Positions 5,888 through 6,361 of a stretch of DNA of 6,361 bases are shown piece by piece; the stretch's first letter is position 1, and every line of letters begins with the position of its first letter. The notes beneath the pieces were generated by a model. That model worked only from the letters and a program-made list of their open reading frames with translations, made no database searches and was not told where the DNA came from. The DNA comes from Chitinophagales bacterium. Lineage in GTDB: Bacteria > Bacteroidota > Bacteroidia > Chitinophagales > UBA8649. Made by a program: the position numbers and the translations under genes. The stretch is taken from positions 1-6,361 of the forward strand of contig JADHRO010000130.1 of assembly GCA_016777395.1 (NCBI GenBank), written 5' to 3'.

Positions 5888-6361
5888 TTAAAATAACAAT
5901 ACCGCTAAAAAAGCTACTGCCATTAAGAATAACAAGAAACCAACAGCACCAAGCGCAATACCTGCTATTGCCCATCCTTTATTAGACCCATTGATTCCTA
6001 ATGCCCCTAAAATAATTGCAGATATACACAATAGAAGTCCTAAATAACCTATAATTGGTAAGAATGCAAATGTCAAACCAACTATACCAAAAATTCCGGC
6101 TAAAAGTCCTAACAAACCTTTGTCAGCTGCAGCAGGACTTGCATCTGGATCAGGTGTTAGTTTGCTTTCCATTTTTAAAGACATTTTAGCTAGCATATTT
6201 TCGAATCTCTCCATACGCTGAATCTTTTTGTCTATTTTCTTTTCTTCTTTTGCAGTAGTCGCTGCCTCTTTCTTGGCAGTTAATAGGTTTTTTGACTCGG
6301 TGAAATTTCCTTTGATCTTATCAATCATAGCTTCTTTGGTATATTCAACTGGTGCCTCACC
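5888..6361 (-). CDS. Small membrane protein with charged helical N-terminal region (DUF4190-like tail), probably partial
   Basis: The frame ends with TAA at 5888-5890 and is still open at the right window edge. The first ATG inside the window is at 6328 (146 residues). The 11 codons before it (GEAPVEYTKEA) contain no stop and read like protein, and no TAnnTTTG box precedes that ATG, so the true start may lie outside. Numbering from that Met, residues 1-57 are very rich in Lys, Glu and Ala and should be a helix or coiled coil. A Pro/Asp/Ala linker covers 58-69. Residues 70-146 hold about three hydrophobic segments (roughly 71-91, 92-112 and 118-146) rich in Gly, Ala, Leu and Ile. The spacing ILGALGIN...KGWAIAGIALGAVGFLL resembles the DUF4190 family of small membrane domains; this is a resemblance by eye only. 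If a lipoprotein or signal sequence exists it would be beyond the edge. The function is unknown; inner-membrane location is inferred. Confidence 0.75.
   Translation of the reverse strand, partial: GEAPVEYTKEAMIDKIKGNFTESKNLLTAKKEAATTAKEEKKIDKKIQRMERFENMLAKMSLKMESKLTPDPDASPAAADKGLLGLLAGIFGIVGLTFAFLPIIGYLGLLLCISAIILGALGINGSNKGWAIAGIALGAVGFLLFLMAVAFLAVLLF

Overview
The window looks like core chromosome of a Bacteroidota bacterium, most likely from the Flavobacteriales or a close relative. The DNA is AT-rich. Start codons lack a clear Shine-Dalgarno sequence, and several starts are preceded by the Bacteroidota -7 box TAnnTTTG. The protein sequences (CTP synthase, arginyl-tRNA synthetase, a secreted M1 peptidase, a VF530/DUF2132 protein) fit the same assignment. 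The order-level placement is my inference; no rRNA or other formal marker is present.

Layout from left to right. (1) 1-1532, minus strand: pyrG (CTP synthase), with its last few dozen codons cut off by the left edge. (2) 1533-1635: a 103-bp divergent promoter region holding two adjacent inverted repeats. (3) 1636-3306, plus strand: a secreted M1-family zinc metallopeptidase. (4) 3320-3998, minus strand: a two-gene unit in which a VF530-type small DNA-binding-like protein comes first, overlapped by 38 bp by a conserved-looking protein of unknown function that probably starts at TTG. (5) 3999-4037: a 39-bp divergent promoter region. (6) 4038-5807, plus strand: argS. (7) 5837-5867: a strong bidirectional terminator. 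(8) 5888 to the right edge, minus strand: a small membrane protein with a charged helical N-terminal part, probably cut off by the window end.

The genes do not form one pathway. pyrG makes CTP for RNA, DNA and phospholipids. argS charges tRNA-Arg. The peptidase probably trims peptides in the periplasm. The two short minus-strand genes at 3320-3998 are probably co-transcribed, but their shared role is unknown. Transcription units alternate in strand, giving two divergent and two convergent junctions. No tRNA, rRNA, CRISPR, insertion sequence, integrase, phage or defence gene is visible. I do not see a new multi-gene system here. The most useful leads are the double palindrome between pyrG and the peptidase gene, and the overlapping VF530/unknown gene pair.
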